Part shown: positions 1 to 11,060 of the stretch, one piece after another
Position numbering within the stretch: position 1 is the first letter of the stretch
How the letters are laid out: the number at the start of each line of letters is the position of its first letter
Source: Kwoniella bestiolae CBS 10118
Lineage: Eukaryota > Basidiomycota > Tremellomycetes > Tremellales > Cryptococcaceae
Direction of reading: 5' to 3'
NCBI RefSeq assembly: GCF_000512585.2
Contig: NC_089247.1
Span: 806,001 to 870,000, forward strand
Length of the DNA stretch: 64,000 nt
Notes under the pieces: generated by a model
What the model was told of the DNA's origin: nothing
The model's database searches: none
What the model saw: the letters and a program-made list of their open reading frames with translations, nothing else
Made by a program: the position numbers and the translations under genes

Positions 1-286
1 CCAACTTTGGTCTTCGCGAGCATTGCGCTACTGCACTGAATGTGCGAAAAGTTTCAAAATTGCGTGGTCTCTCAGCGAGAAGGAAGTCATTAAGGGGAAG
101 CTTTTTACTTCCAATTTCCTCACATCACGTCCTCCGTGTCCGCAACAAAAAGGCTACCACTGCGAATGGCAAGGGGATCGATTGATGAATATTATTATAA
201 AGCACCACAACCTATCATCTGTGAGATCTCTCTCATCAGTGCTCAGACGGATCCCTCAGGTATTTGATTTACCGTCCGAATCAATC

Positions 287-961
287 ATGTCTTCATCGCC
301 AACTACGGACACGCCCGCGGCGCGCTTGCCTGACGATGACCAGAAACACTTCGCCGCCTCCCCAGGTGCGCCAAGGTACCAAAACAGTTCACACGGTACA
401 CTCCCTCCAGAAAGGTTATCCAATCTTGTCAAAGATGTATATTCAATCTATCAGATCCCACCCACTTCAGAGGAATGGCCTAGGCGAATGAGATCTTTCT
501 CAGAGTCATTAACATCGTATGACCTATACAACGATATCGCACGACAGCTCACCAACGATGTCTTACGAACTGTCCTTACCACCGAGCCACTTGCGCCTTT
601 CCTCAGCGAAGACGAGAGCATGATGAAGGTTATCGATGATGTCGAGCGAAGTTTCAAGAGCCACAGAAGTTGGGATGCCGAGGTGGCGAGAACATTTGAT
701 GAGCTCAGGAGTAATCTCATGAGAGAAGTTATATCTGGCAAAGACAAGAGATCAGGAATTGAACATGAATTTGAAAGCGTTCAATCTGAAGACGGTGTCG
801 ATCCAAATATGGATTTCATCCAGAGATTGTCTGATTTATTCGATGATCACGAGGCTTCCACTCCCGGTTCGGTATCTGATCTTGGTTCGAGGAGCGGTTT
901 AGTGGCTGTCTCGGCGATTGGGCTGGCCATAGCTGCTTACTCGATTTCCCACCGGGACTGA
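287..961 (+). CDS. hypothetical tail-anchored-like protein
   Basis: Uninterrupted reading frame of about 224 aa from the ATG at 287; in-frame upstream ATGs at 23 and 185 give no better context. I do not recognise the family. The N-terminus is Ser/Pro/Asp-rich. The middle is polar and probably helical, with several acidic stretches. The last 20 or so residues form a hydrophobic segment (GLVAVSAIGLAIAAYSI) ending in a short basic/acidic tail (SHRD), the architecture of a tail-anchored membrane protein. No intron is needed, which is unusual for this window. The next gene, on the same strand, also ends in a hydrophobic tail, so the two may share a membrane-associated role; that is inference. Confidence 0.6.
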   Translation: MSSSPTTDTPAARLPDDDQKHFAASPGAPRYQNSSHGTLPPERLSNLVKDVYSIYQIPPTSEEWPRRMRSFSESLTSYDLYNDIARQLTNDVLRTVLTTEPLAPFLSEDESMMKVIDDVERSFKSHRSWDAEVARTFDELRSNLMREVISGKDKRSGIEHEFESVQSEDGVDPNMDFIQRLSDLFDDHEASTPGSVSDLGSRSGLVAVSAIGLAIAAYSISHRD

Positions 962-1641
962 ACCCTGATGTTCTTTCATCTACCCAAGCTAGCCCATGGC
1001 ACGGGGAAGGATGCGTCTTGATAGTTTTCAAAGAGGGTGACTATACGTAGAGACAATACTTTTTTGTTTTTTAGTTTTTGCACGTGAGGACGATGCAAAT
1101 ACGATCCTTCTGAATTACAACACCCCCAACTTACCGCATGTGGTCAGGCGATTATACATAGCTGCAAGGCCGCAACTCAGTTTCTCAAAGCGAAAAGCGG
1201 GGCAGTCATTCACTTCATGTTTGCTTTCTTCCCTTTTCACACTACAAGGCCTAGTCGAGAGGCCATTCGCGCCTTGTGAGGCCGGCCTGAAACGGTGCAG
1301 CTCTGATTCGCTGGGGGAACACAGCAATATCACGTTTCTACCCCTTGGTGATCATCTCCTTTGTCCGTTCGAACCATAGCTTGGCTCAACAGCTCTGTAC
1401 CCTGCTTCTTCATTTCAGGGATAAGAAGTACAGAAGAATGTACTAAAGCGGTGAGCTGTTAGAAGACAATCCGGCGCATCCTTCGCTCAACGTCAGGTTG
1501 TGGAGCGATGGAAGCGAGATAAGGCAGTCCGTGTTAGTAGTTCATAAACACCATATACACTCTGATATAACGGCATTAACCTGTCCCAGCTAGATGTTAT
1601 ACTAATTGTCTAAACTTTGCTTCGTCCCCATTGAAGCCAAT
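962..1641. other. intergenic, no gene seen
   Basis: About 680 bases between two same-strand genes. Short open frames occur on both strands (for example 1115-1333 and 1140-1379) but lack splice-linked partners, family motifs or plausible composition. It probably holds the 3' UTR of the first gene and the promoter of the second. Confidence 0.5.
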
Positions 1642-2319
1642 ATGAGTTCCTCCTCTACCCAGAACAAAAGTCTTGTTCCTACCAACGCGGCCGAACGACA
1701 ACCGGTGTTTCTGCATCTCGATACGCTACCTCCGACCCCCGGCTCCTCGAATGATACCAGTGCCGATTGGGCCGACGGGACTTTAGCACGAATGAAACAA
1801 GCCGCCACTTCCACCGACGTTGATCCGTCAAGCAAGGGGTTCAAGCTGGAAACGCACCATGGGTACTCCGTGTTGACGTGCAAAAAATGCGACCAAACGC
1901 ACGTGTTCTTTAATAATGAGCTCAACACCGAGGATGTCAAATCATTAGATGGGATGATCAACGGGAGACCATCTGAAAATTCCGGTGAAGGCGAAACCCT
2001 TTCTGAGGAACCATCCCTCCTAGACAGGATCAAAGCTTTAAAGTTGGAGAATGAGAGATTGAAAAGCGAAAAACGTCTCGAACTCATATCCAAATCAACG
2101 CCGCAAGTGAGTTTCATCAAATTTAGAAATGTTGCCGAGGAGGATGATACCTTCGGATCAGGCTGTCTTGCATGTAGTCAAGAATGGGCGCACGAAGTTA
2201 CAGAGGCAGACTGTGCGGCCATCTCAAGTTGTTGTTTCTGCTGTATGATTACGGTGAGCAGTATCATCGCTCTTGCGGTAACTGGATTCACCGGGATGAG
2301 CGGTGCGTCATGCGCATAA
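1642..2319 (+). CDS. Cys-rich hydrophobic-tail protein with zipper-like segment
   Basis: Intronless frame of about 225 aa starting at the ATG at 1642. Visible parts: a disordered Ser/Thr/Asp N-terminus; a CKKC pair near residue 80 (LTCKKCDQTHVFF), possibly half of a metal site; a short amphipathic leucine-spaced helix (LLDRIKALKLENERLKSEKR) consistent with a coiled coil; and a C-terminal Cys-rich hydrophobic tail (CAAISSCCFCCMITVSSII). The polar-body/Cys-hydrophobic-tail design recurs in the four small genes at 40.4-43.6 kb, suggesting a dispersed member of the same family. No function is known to me. Tail cysteines next to a membrane segment are often S-acylated, but that is not shown here. 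Confidence 0.6.
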   Translation: MSSSSTQNKSLVPTNAAERQPVFLHLDTLPPTPGSSNDTSADWADGTLARMKQAATSTDVDPSSKGFKLETHHGYSVLTCKKCDQTHVFFNNELNTEDVKSLDGMINGRPSENSGEGETLSEEPSLLDRIKALKLENERLKSEKRLELISKSTPQVSFIKFRNVAEEDDTFGSGCLACSQEWAHEVTEADCAAISSCCFCCMITVSSIIALAVTGFTGMSGASCA

Positions 2320-2451
2320 GCGTTGGCAGTCCGAATCGAGCGACTCCACTATGCTTCCAGCTCTTGATAATCTCGTATCGAATAGCACATACACGAATGC
2401 ATCGAATAGTTGAGCGTGATAACGGATGCATACACGTCTAGCACCTACGAC

Positions 2452-3685
2452 CTAATCCTTCTTCTCCACCTTCCCACTCTCATCAACCTTAATCTGCTCA
2501 TCGAACTGCCTCGCCTCCTCAACGCCTCCAAAACCCTCATCTCGACTTTCTACCTCCTCCTTCGCAACTTCTTCATCCTCCACGACACTCTCTTCTGCCG
2601 ATGGTTCTGCCTGTGTATTCCCCTTGGACTGGAGGATATGACGAGGGATCGGAGATTCACCCCTGATAGCCAATGTCGCACCCGCAGGATCGGTCGTAGG
2701 TGATGCTGACCAGGGTACGTGCACGGGATCAACGTTGAATCGTGGTCCGGCAGCTGCTATTAATCCTAGTCGTCGTTCGTTGAGGACGTACTTGATTCGA
2801 GCCATTGTTTTTCGACACTATATGAGTTGGTGTTATTTGTGTTAGTGATGCAAAATTTCCGAGTGGTGATTAGAGGTGGTGCAGGAGGAGATGTATGAAA
2901 GTGTTGCTCACTCTGAAGGCCCGTTTAGTCAAGAGTTCACCATCCACTCGGTGTCCGATGTTCAACCTTCTCCTTTCCTCTCTCTGAGTAGCCAGCACAT
3001 TCCTCTCTTTTAGCAGGACATACCATAATGTGTGGAGATCCTGGAAGGATTTTTGTCGGAGTTCAGCTGCTGTCCATGATCGGCCTATGGTATGAAGATA
3101 CAAGGGTCAGCATCCAGCATATCCTGTTGGTGACAGTGAACAGCGCAAAGGACATGTCACACCACATGAATAGGCCAAAAAAATAGGCCAAAAAGATATC
3201 CAAAAAATATCCCACTCACCACTATGCAAATTCGCATCATCCCTAATAAGCGTCTCCAAACTACCCATATCAGACGGTGGCTTATTCTGCGAAGTTGGGA
3301 TCCTAGCCTTGGCAGTCGTAGGCAAATGGAAGAACTGCCATAAAGGATGTTTCTCCCTTTTGTTGGAATCTATCGTATCATAATATTCCTTGGAGGGTGG
3401 ATAGCTCGTAGGTTCAGGATCACCATTGGGCAATGCCACGGGGATCGATCGGGGAAGTCTTCGAGGGATCAATTTCCCCTTGGATGTATGTGTCGGGCGA
3501 GATGATTCGACGAATGGGGAGGTATCGATTATCTCGGGTTCGGGGATGGGAGGGTGGACGGTGGATACGGAGGGGGGGATGTGGCCGTGGGTTGGGGGTG
3601 TGACTGTTGGGCCTTGGTGGTCTATTTGACGGCCTTCTGTGTGCATGTAGCGTATGAAGCGGGTGAGTCGGGGGAGACGGGACAT
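2452..3685 (-). CDS. MRPL4: mitochondrial large-subunit ribosomal protein uL29m (MRPL47/Mrpl4)
   Basis: Three exons read from splice signals: 3685-3220, 3084-2912 and 2817-2452, giving about 334 aa. The joins restore the uL29m signature: exon 1 ends in NLHSG, and exon 2 continues with RSWTAAELRQKSFQDLHTLW followed by YVLLKERN and an Arg-rich segment. Exon 3 opens with MARIKYVLNERRL, as in fungal MRPL4. These are the rRNA-binding helices that place uL29 near the tunnel exit of the mitoribosome. The first 100 or so residues are Pro/His-rich and begin MSRLPRLTRFIRYMH, a plausible mitochondrial targeting sequence. The C-terminal 70 residues are acidic (EEE/EDEE runs), a fungal extension. Identification rests on the conserved core; confidence is high. 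Confidence 0.9.
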
Positions 3686-4018
3686 CTTGGCTTGGAGTGG
3701 TGGTTGTGAACGTTCTTTGGTGCAAGGTGTTTTGATGTGATATCCAAGATGAGATGTAGGTAGAGCAATTCACCAAAGACATTCAACGGAGTGACCGAGT
3801 AACATAACATTCTCGGATAAATTCGATAAAAATGCATGCCAAAGATATTCAGGTGATACAGGGTTCGTATGGTGGCATCCCCATACAACGACAGTGAGAT
3901 GCGATGATATTTCATAGTACTAGTATTTATATGCATACAACATGATACTGTGGATGGAACAGGATGAGCCCTGGAAGATCCATACCGCTACGAGCTTGAC
4001 ATCGATAATGAAATGTCA
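3686..4018. other. intergenic: uL29m promoter and 3' UTR of the CFAP20-like gene
   Basis: About 330 bases upstream of the minus-strand ribosomal protein gene and downstream of the minus-strand CFAP20-like stop at 4019. I see no coding signal or recognisable element. Confidence 0.45.
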
Positions 4019-5038
4019 TCACACCGACTCCTCCGCCGCATACAGCTCCCACTCATCTCTCACAGCTTTACCCATCCCCTGAATCGTCCTTTCCCCTTCT
4101 GCGGACTAATGACGCCAAGGTCAGCATCATGACCTCCGTAATACTGGGGTTCAAGGGATAGACCACTTACAAACCATATCCTCCTGACTCTACAGTTGGC
4201 ATAGACCCTAATATAACTTAAGCTCGCAAAGCTCCCGCTGGGCAATTCTGCCACTTTCCTCCTTTTCCTACTATCTTCCTCCTTCTCATCGTCCGAAGCA
4301 TGCCGCTGAGGTCTTGGGAGAGAATGGAAGAGCTGAATTAGCGGTGCGAGGTGCAGTGGTATATGTACCCATTGTGTGAGTGTCGAGGAGGTCGTTGAAG
4401 GGAGTTGGAGTGGTAGATGTATCAGTGGTGGTGAACGGCATGGATGGACTGTTGGGTTTCTCTACGAATTGGTGCAAGAGATAAGCTATCCTCTATCACC
4501 TCGGGAACGCTTGCGAGAGAAAGCCTACCTTGAAACTCGAGAATCTGACTATACCCTCCCTGCCTCGATTATCTACAATCCCCACCTCAAAGCTCATATC
4601 CCTCTTACCCAACCTTTTCACCTGCAACCCCACCCAAGGAAGTTCTATACCCAGGGGCATACACCCATCATCCCTTGACTTGCCTTTATCTCGTCCAGCT
4701 CGATATTCAGTCAAAGAACATCCAGCTTGAATGTATGTCATTCGAGGGTTGGAGGATTGGATATGCACCACGTCATGCAAGATGCATCCTTTCGGTTGTG
4801 CATGAGGTACAGCGCGCGATGAGCCGGATGCTTGAGCAGATTTTGTATCGGGAAGACTGACTATGCAGGAGTCTTTCGAGGTGTCGGTTGTGGGCTGGAA
4901 GAGGGGAGAAAGGGACGGAGATGAGGATGAGGAGAGAAGGGTCAATAGCGGAGGCTGTTGATTTTTTGGTTAGCTGTCCCAATCTGTGCGTACGGTCCAG
5001 CTCACCTGTATCGAGCCGGAGAGCAATGTCATCTTCAT
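4019..5038 (-). CDS. CFAP20/Bug22-family (CFA20 domain) protein
   Basis: Four exons by frame and splice signals: 5038-5006, 4954-4529, 4461-4171 and 4105-4019, about 278 aa. The start MKMTLLSGSIQ is an 11-codon exon. The assembled protein follows the CFAP20 (DUF667) fold in order: a strand MTYIQAG; then GIELPWVGLQVKRL with FEVGIVDNRGREGIVRFSSF; then PLIHLPLQL and WVHIPLHLAPL; then SLSYIRVYANCRVRRIWFS, nearly matching the IHANCRIRR signature of CFAP20; then a C-terminal DEWELY. Animal CFAP20 is about 190 aa; this protein carries extra Ser-rich and basic/acidic inserts (RKRRK near residue 215, possibly nuclear). In flagellates CFAP20 sits at the inner junction of doublet microtubules. Tremellales have no flagella, so its job here is unknown. 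Confidence 0.85.
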
Positions 5039-5301
5039 CTTGGATTGTAAGCTGGCGAGGTGGAAGAGCAAGTGAAGGAAAGAGAGAAGAGCGAACACTG
5101 GTTGGAATGTAAACAACAACAATATTTCGATTGTGTCTCACCTCCACCCGCTTGGTCCACCTAAAACATCAAATCACCCTTCCCTTTCTCCTCCTTCATC
5201 TTGTTCTCTCACTTCCCCATCTCATCTCATCTCCTCTCATCTATCTGCATTCGCATCCTTTGTGTCCATAACCCCAGCTGCAACTATCCCTCGCACACAA
5301 G

Positions 5302-7727
5302 ATGTCAATATCAAATCCATCCCACTTACTCATCTCTCGCAACTCCCCTCGATCACCCGCCCACCCCCAACTAGCCCACGCATCTACATCCCGTCACGTA
5401 CCTTCACCCAACCACTTAGGCAGATGGCATCAATCCCACTCAGCAGATGAGATATCATCTTACTCCTCCTCACACCCAACTCAAACGCGAGGCAGCACCT
5501 CAAGGGAGGGGTTCGAAGAGGATCTGATGCATCCGCCTACTAGCTTAGGAGACGATGGGGAGGAAGAGGAGGAGGACGTGGTGATCGATGTTCATCCTAC
5601 CTTCCTACCTGACTCCAGTATGCCAGGTAAAGTCAAGGTCGTAGTGGGTAGGAACGAGTTCTATTGTCACAAGGATGTGCTGTGGTTTGCTAGTCCCTTC
5701 TTCCAAGGTCTATTGCAGGGCAAGTGAGTTAACTTTCAGTACGGGAAATCCAATATTCAGCTGACACGCATGATCATCACTATTCAAAGCTGGGCAGAGA
5801 CCAATGCAATCCCAAATTCTACTACCCCCTCGTCCTACGCCGTAGACCTATCACCCACACCTTCCGTCGAGATGCCTTCTTCTCCACCTACAGATACCGA
5901 CCCACCTTCTCCGCGTCACGTTCCTATGCCTGATGAATCGCCCCAACACGAAGAAACTGTAAACACAGAAAGTCTTCCTGCCGGACCTTCATCTTATCAC
6001 GATAGTAGGAGCGATCAACACGTAGATGCCAATGCTTCCATCAAAATAAGAAAGACCAACCTCTACCTGGACGGAACAGATGATCCAAGCGTAGCTGACA
6101 TTCTAAGAGAACTGAGGGAGTTGCCAGAAACCCCAGATGGAGTAAGGGCAATATCAGATGTCTTGGAAGATACCACACCGAATCTGTCTGAAGTACTGTC
6201 GAATACTGTGTCTCATGGATCTTTGTCAAGATTGACCATCCAGCCTCCGCTGTCGGATGCCCCCATACTTGGAAACCCGCTTATATCCCCGTCCCCCTCG
6301 ATCGAATCAACCAGTACGCAGATCCCACTGCCTCATCGACCAAGCTCTGGTAGACATTCCGTACGAACATCCAGGACGAGATCAACTATACGGCATTCGT
6401 TCTCATCCGGTGCAGGCATCGGCTCGAGAAATACGAGATTGGAGGCTGTCGTGGAGTTGCATGAAGAAAGTCCAGCAGCATTCCATGATTTCCTTTTCTG
6501 GGCTTATCCGCAGTGAGTAGGACAAGGGTCCATCTACCCCTACCCTGGTGTTTCAGTGGCTGATCGTATGTGGACATGGATAGTCTGGAGTGCAAAGTGA
6601 CATGGACGAATGTGGAGAACGTAAGTTCTGCATTCCTCAAAGCTTGACAAGTATGCGAGCTTACTTTACTGTAGCTTCTCGCTCTATCACTCAAGCTCAT
6701 CGTCCCACCCCTTCAGAAACTATGCGAACATTTCCTTATGACCCATGCGTCCGGTCGACCGGTCATGGCCCTCTGTCTGGCCGAGGAACATTGTAATGCC
6801 GAGTTATACAGGGAAGCAAGTAGGTTTGTGCTGGATCAGCGTGAGTGAATTCCCCTTCATCCTGAAAATGAGCGTCTAATCTTGAATCAGCACAGTCGCT
6901 GATGGTTATTCTGCTGATGTAGCATCATGGGATCAAATTGAGATGTCATATCTTAGCTCACAGACTCAGTTAAAGTTGTCCTTCAGGTTAGGATGCACGA
7001 TTTAGCTATTTCTATCCAAGATAAGCTTCAGCTGAGCAATACGTGTATTCTGTATATTAGGCGAAGTTGGTTCCTGGAACGATTATTGAAATTGGCCAGT
7101 ATAGACGTGAAGAAGGAATATATCTGTGTACGTACCGCTCATCGGGACTATTTCTGGTTTTGGAATCCTCAAAACAGCTCTCGTATCGTCATATCAAGCA
7201 TGAGGAGCGTATCAGACTGATATTCTTGGAACTCACATAGCGAGCCGACTGTCCAGACCCACTACGATGTCAAACCCAGCTCGACGAGAAATGGCGTCAA
7301 GCCTACGCAGCAGTAACGCGATATGGTCCTCCACAACCCTCCGTAGCGTTCAGGTGAGCTGTCATCATCATAGCACACTAGAGTATGGCTCACACTGACA
7401 CCCCATTCAAACTTGATAGATGTCTGAGACAACTCGAAACGTTCCCTACGAATCCAAGTTTGGTGATGTCCCATCCGCTTTGTCAGAGCGCAGCTAAGAC
7501 TTGGGTGATGAGCTGTCAGTTGTCCATTTATATCACCTTTCGAAAGACGGTTATTTAAGCTGATATACCCGTGGACTGGATGTAGTGTTCGATAGGATGT
7601 TTCAGCCAAAGTTGGTATACTCCAATCCAGGTACTGAGAAGGTGAGTTATCAGTTGTTATTCCGCTTGGTTGAGCTGACGGTTTCGTCAACTTCGAATAG
7701 TACTGGCTATGGATCAATATGAACTAG
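5302..7727 (+). CDS. BTB/POZ-domain protein with large insertion in the BTB fold
   Basis: Multi-exon gene. Exons resolved: 5302-5723, 5790-6512, 6584-6620 and 6675-6840; further short exons run to the stop at 7725-7727 (ending YWLWINMN). Residues of about 108-145 form the first half of a BTB fold (VKVVVGRNEFYCHKDVL, then FASPFFQGLLQGNWAET). About 225 Ser/Pro/Thr-rich residues follow. The second half then resumes with LEAVVELHEESPAAFHDFLF, WAYPHLECKVTWTNVENLLAL, and PPLQKLCEHFLMTHASGRPV. The C-terminal third resembles a BACK-like helical region (SWFLERLLKLASIDVKKEY, HPLCQSAAKTWV). BTB proteins commonly act as dimerising adaptors for Cullin-3 ligases; no Kelch repeats or DNA-binding domain are visible. 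The exact exon after 6840 is ambiguous because two acceptors keep the frame. Confidence 0.75.
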
Positions 7728-8099
7728 TATGTTCAAGCGAATGAGATGTGATTCGCTCTTTCGATGAATAGCGAACGTTGTATTGTATATAGCTTAGCTG
7801 TACATTTATGATATGAGAGCTTGTCGTCCCCGCCCGGCACCTCGTCTCAAAATGATATGCCCAACTAATCTTGTGATGCTCTAATCCAGAAAGAGATATA
7901 CATCATGTACAGTACATGAGAGATACAAAGTAGCGAAGTGAGGAATACAAAAGCGAATGAATGGGCTAGTTAATATACGACATTGAACAATACAATCTCA
8001 ATATACAGGATGAAATCAACTAGCACCTCTTAGACCTAGCAGAGAAGGATCGACTCTTGAGAACACACGCCACTCCCACCTTCCTATAGTAATCCTCGC
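7728..8099. other. convergent intergenic region
   Basis: About 370 bases between the ends of the BTB gene (+) and the TMEM41-like gene (-); presumably both 3' UTRs. It is AT-rich with no supported gene. Confidence 0.5.
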
Positions 8100-10331
8100 C
8101 TATTCGTTTGCATGTTCTTCAACCGCCCCATAGTTCCTAAACCTATTCGAAGTATTGGTATTCGACCTACTATACCCTTTAGGTCTCTGAGTTCCATTCG
8201 CACTCAATTTTGAGTTTGATCTCGATCTAGTTCTAGTGGGGTTAAATTCGACACGTTGGATCTGTCCGGATGGGTCGTACACCTCGTACGAATATTGGTT
8301 ATTATCCACCCCAGCATCCACCTCGGGAGTAGGGTTAGGATTAGGTGAGTTTACACCATTAGCATGAGTGGAAGTTTCAGCCTGTCCCTCACCCTCAAAT
8401 CTATTTTCTGAATCTAAGTCTGTCTCTCCCATCATCCCCCTTTGAGCATCTTCCAACCTCCTCTCCAATACTTCCTCCTCGTCATATTCCTCATAATACT
8501 CATCCTCCTCATCCTCATCATGTATAATCTCCAGTGCCCGTCCCTTCCCCTTCCTAATCAACTTATTGCCCATATTCTCCCCGTTACCCGTCGATGGGAG
8601 AGAGAGCACAACACCAGAATCAATGGCGTGATACCTCCTTCCACCAATTTCAGATCCCTCTATAGAGGGTACCATAATATCCCGATCGTTTCGACGGTCG
8701 GTATCGTTGAATATCTCTTCTGCTTCTCCCAGATCACCTAGGTCTCGCTTGAATACCCTCTTGAGGCCCACGGGGATCAGGACGGCGACTACCACTGCTA
8801 GGAGGCCGAGAATGTTGCGGAGAGAGAGGATATGGAAATCTGCGGCGGAGGTCATGGAGTCGAGGGAGGAGCCGATGGTCACGTGGATGACGGATACGGG
8901 GGCAATTCCTAAAGCATAGGGGTAGATATCAGCATTGGATCATATTTGTTGCCATGCCAGGCCGTTTCCACGTTTCGACCCTCTGCAAAAGTTTGACCAC
9001 TCCCACTCACCGATGAAACAGCTCGACCAAAACATGAACATCCCTATTCCCAGATGGGGCGCCACAAAATTCGCTACCCAGTGCGGTGGGAAGGGGGCGA
9101 TCCGCAACACCAATAGAAACGCAAAGACACTATCCCATGTGACTTTTTTACCCTTTTTGGGATCACCCATGATTTTCGTTCGCCAGGTTTCGACCCTTGC
9201 TCTGTAGAATGGCATGGTGAGGAGGGGAGGGGCGAGGAGGGAGGAGAGTGTGTAGCATAGGAGTGAGCCGAATGCGTCGCACTGTGATTCGAACGTGGAT
9301 GGTTGGTAATGCGGCGAGATAGATGATGAAAATTCGAAGAGAGATGAATGAATGAATTAGCATTGCTGGTGGTCTTATTTTTGCTGTAAAGAGGGGGTTT
9401 GACCTACCAGACAACTCAATAGTAGCCCATACATTATCCCATAAGCCGCTCCAAACAAGATGGAGATATACATGGAACCGGGCAGGGTGAAAGTCTGAAC
9501 GAACAGGTAAGTTACCACGGCGCAAGCGAGGATTCGGAGTGGGTACAGTTTCTTGTATTTCTGGAAGAGTGTGCTATAGAGTGAAGGAAGGTGTCAGCGC
9601 TTGAGTAATGGTTGACGATCACAAGTATGTTTCGAAAGGCCCGCCCCTAATCATGCTCCGGTTTATCTCTCCCCTCTGCCATCTACCCTTTGCTCTTCCC
9701 TCTGTCTTCTCCTCTATCTCCATTCCTCTCCTGTCCCCTTCTTTCCTCCTCCCTCCGCTACTCCGTACTTTCTGCTCCACTCGCCAACACCACCAAAAGT
9801 ATGCCAAACTCACTTCAAATCCTGCAAGTCCTTAAAGCTCCTCGGCAACTTAACCATCCCCCTATCCTCCTCACTCAGTTTAGGCATCCCAAAGTAAAAC
9901 GTAACAACCACGACGATCGTGAAGATCGTAAATAATATAGAGAACTTAACGGCAGTTACAAAGTACGGTCCCTTGTACCATTTCGGTTTCTTCGTATTTG
10001 ATAATAACCCTGTGTTCTCATCTGCTCCAGTGATACTTTCTTCGCCGAGCGGGGAAGAAGACGAGGAGGGATCTTGTATTTGGGTGGAAGAGGAGTAGAG
10101 TTCGCCTTCCTCTGCTAGGGAGGAGGTGTTGGAGTTGGTTCGTGACATTGGTAGGGATTTCATGTGATTTGGTATTGCCTGTGCTTGGATTTCCGGAGTA
10201 GAAGAAGATGGGGATGGGTCGATATTGATGATTGCTGGATTCTGGGGGTACTGTTTATTGGTGATTATACTTGATGAGGATGTAGGAGGAAGGATGGGAG
10301 AAGAGTACGAGGGAGGAGGTGGAGTTGACAT
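8100..10331 (-). CDS. VTT-domain (TMEM41/VMP1/Tvp38-type) membrane protein
   Basis: Four exons: 10331-9814, 9573-9408, 9281-9011 and 8908-8100, about 587 aa, all joins in frame. After a 125-residue Ser/Pro-rich cytosolic N-terminus comes a membrane helix (FSILFTIFTIVVVVTFYF). The loop KLPRSFKDL is typical of TMEM41. The VTT core has LPGSMYISILFGAAYGIMYG, then VTWDSVFAFLLVLRIAPFPP with HWVANFVAPHLGIGMFMFW, then GIAPVSVIHVTIGSSL. This family includes ER phospholipid scramblases needed for autophagosome and lipid-droplet biogenesis. After the last helix (NILGLLAVVVAVLIPVGL) there is a 220-residue acidic, low-complexity tail (EDEEDEYYEEYDEEE) with no counterpart in TMEM41B, which ends soon after its membrane domain. 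Family assignment is firm; substrate and compartment are inferred. Confidence 0.85.
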
Positions 10332-11060
10332 GATTGATGCTTTTGCTTTGTGTGTCTATGTATGTCTAATGAGGTGCAGTCGGTGTATGTATGGGATTGT
10401 ATAATAATTGATGATTGATGATTAATGGGTTGTAATCTCGGTCGGTCGAGCGGGATTGAAGCGTTGGAGTACAGTTATAGTATTCACAAAGTTAATCTAA
10501 GACAACCCACGTATATCGATGAGTGAGGCTTGAGAGGGTGAGAGTGTCTTGAACTGTCCATTGGTCGTTCCACGATCTACATCTATTCTATGTTTTGTGA
10601 ATCTCTCTCATATCCATGCACTGTCGATGTAGTCCCTGCTAACTAGTTTGTATGTATCTAGCACGAAGATGAATGATGATTGATAGTGATTAACGATGAA
10701 CTACGTTGACATGCAGACATACAAGTACGGCCGCGCATCAACCGATAGATCAGTCATTCACTTGGCATATCAGTAGTGGGAGTGAGTGGTTCGATTAATC
10801 GTGAATGACAACAACAGATACTGTATCACAAAACACCCTGGATTAGGTAATTTCTATTATAGTACCCCACAATTAATACAAAGTGGCAAATCAGTGGCAC
10901 TAAACCTAATCCAATGATTACCGATTACAATGATGATGAAATGTTAATGCATAGATTGATACAATTGATCTTGAAAATACATAAATACTAATCGTCCATC
11001 GTCACACTATCCAACATCAATGATGATACCTGAAATAAAGTACTCCGAAACACAAATCGT
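10332..11060. other. intergenic: promoter of the VTT gene and 3' UTR of the ThuA gene
   Basis: About 730 bases, AT-rich, with repeated GATGATTGATGATTA-like words around 10400-10430 and 10670-10700. No coding signal seen. Confidence 0.4.

Noticed and set aside
1115..1379. Overlapping small frames on both strands
   Set aside because: They mirror each other in the same DNA, lack introns with good signals and have no recognisable composition.
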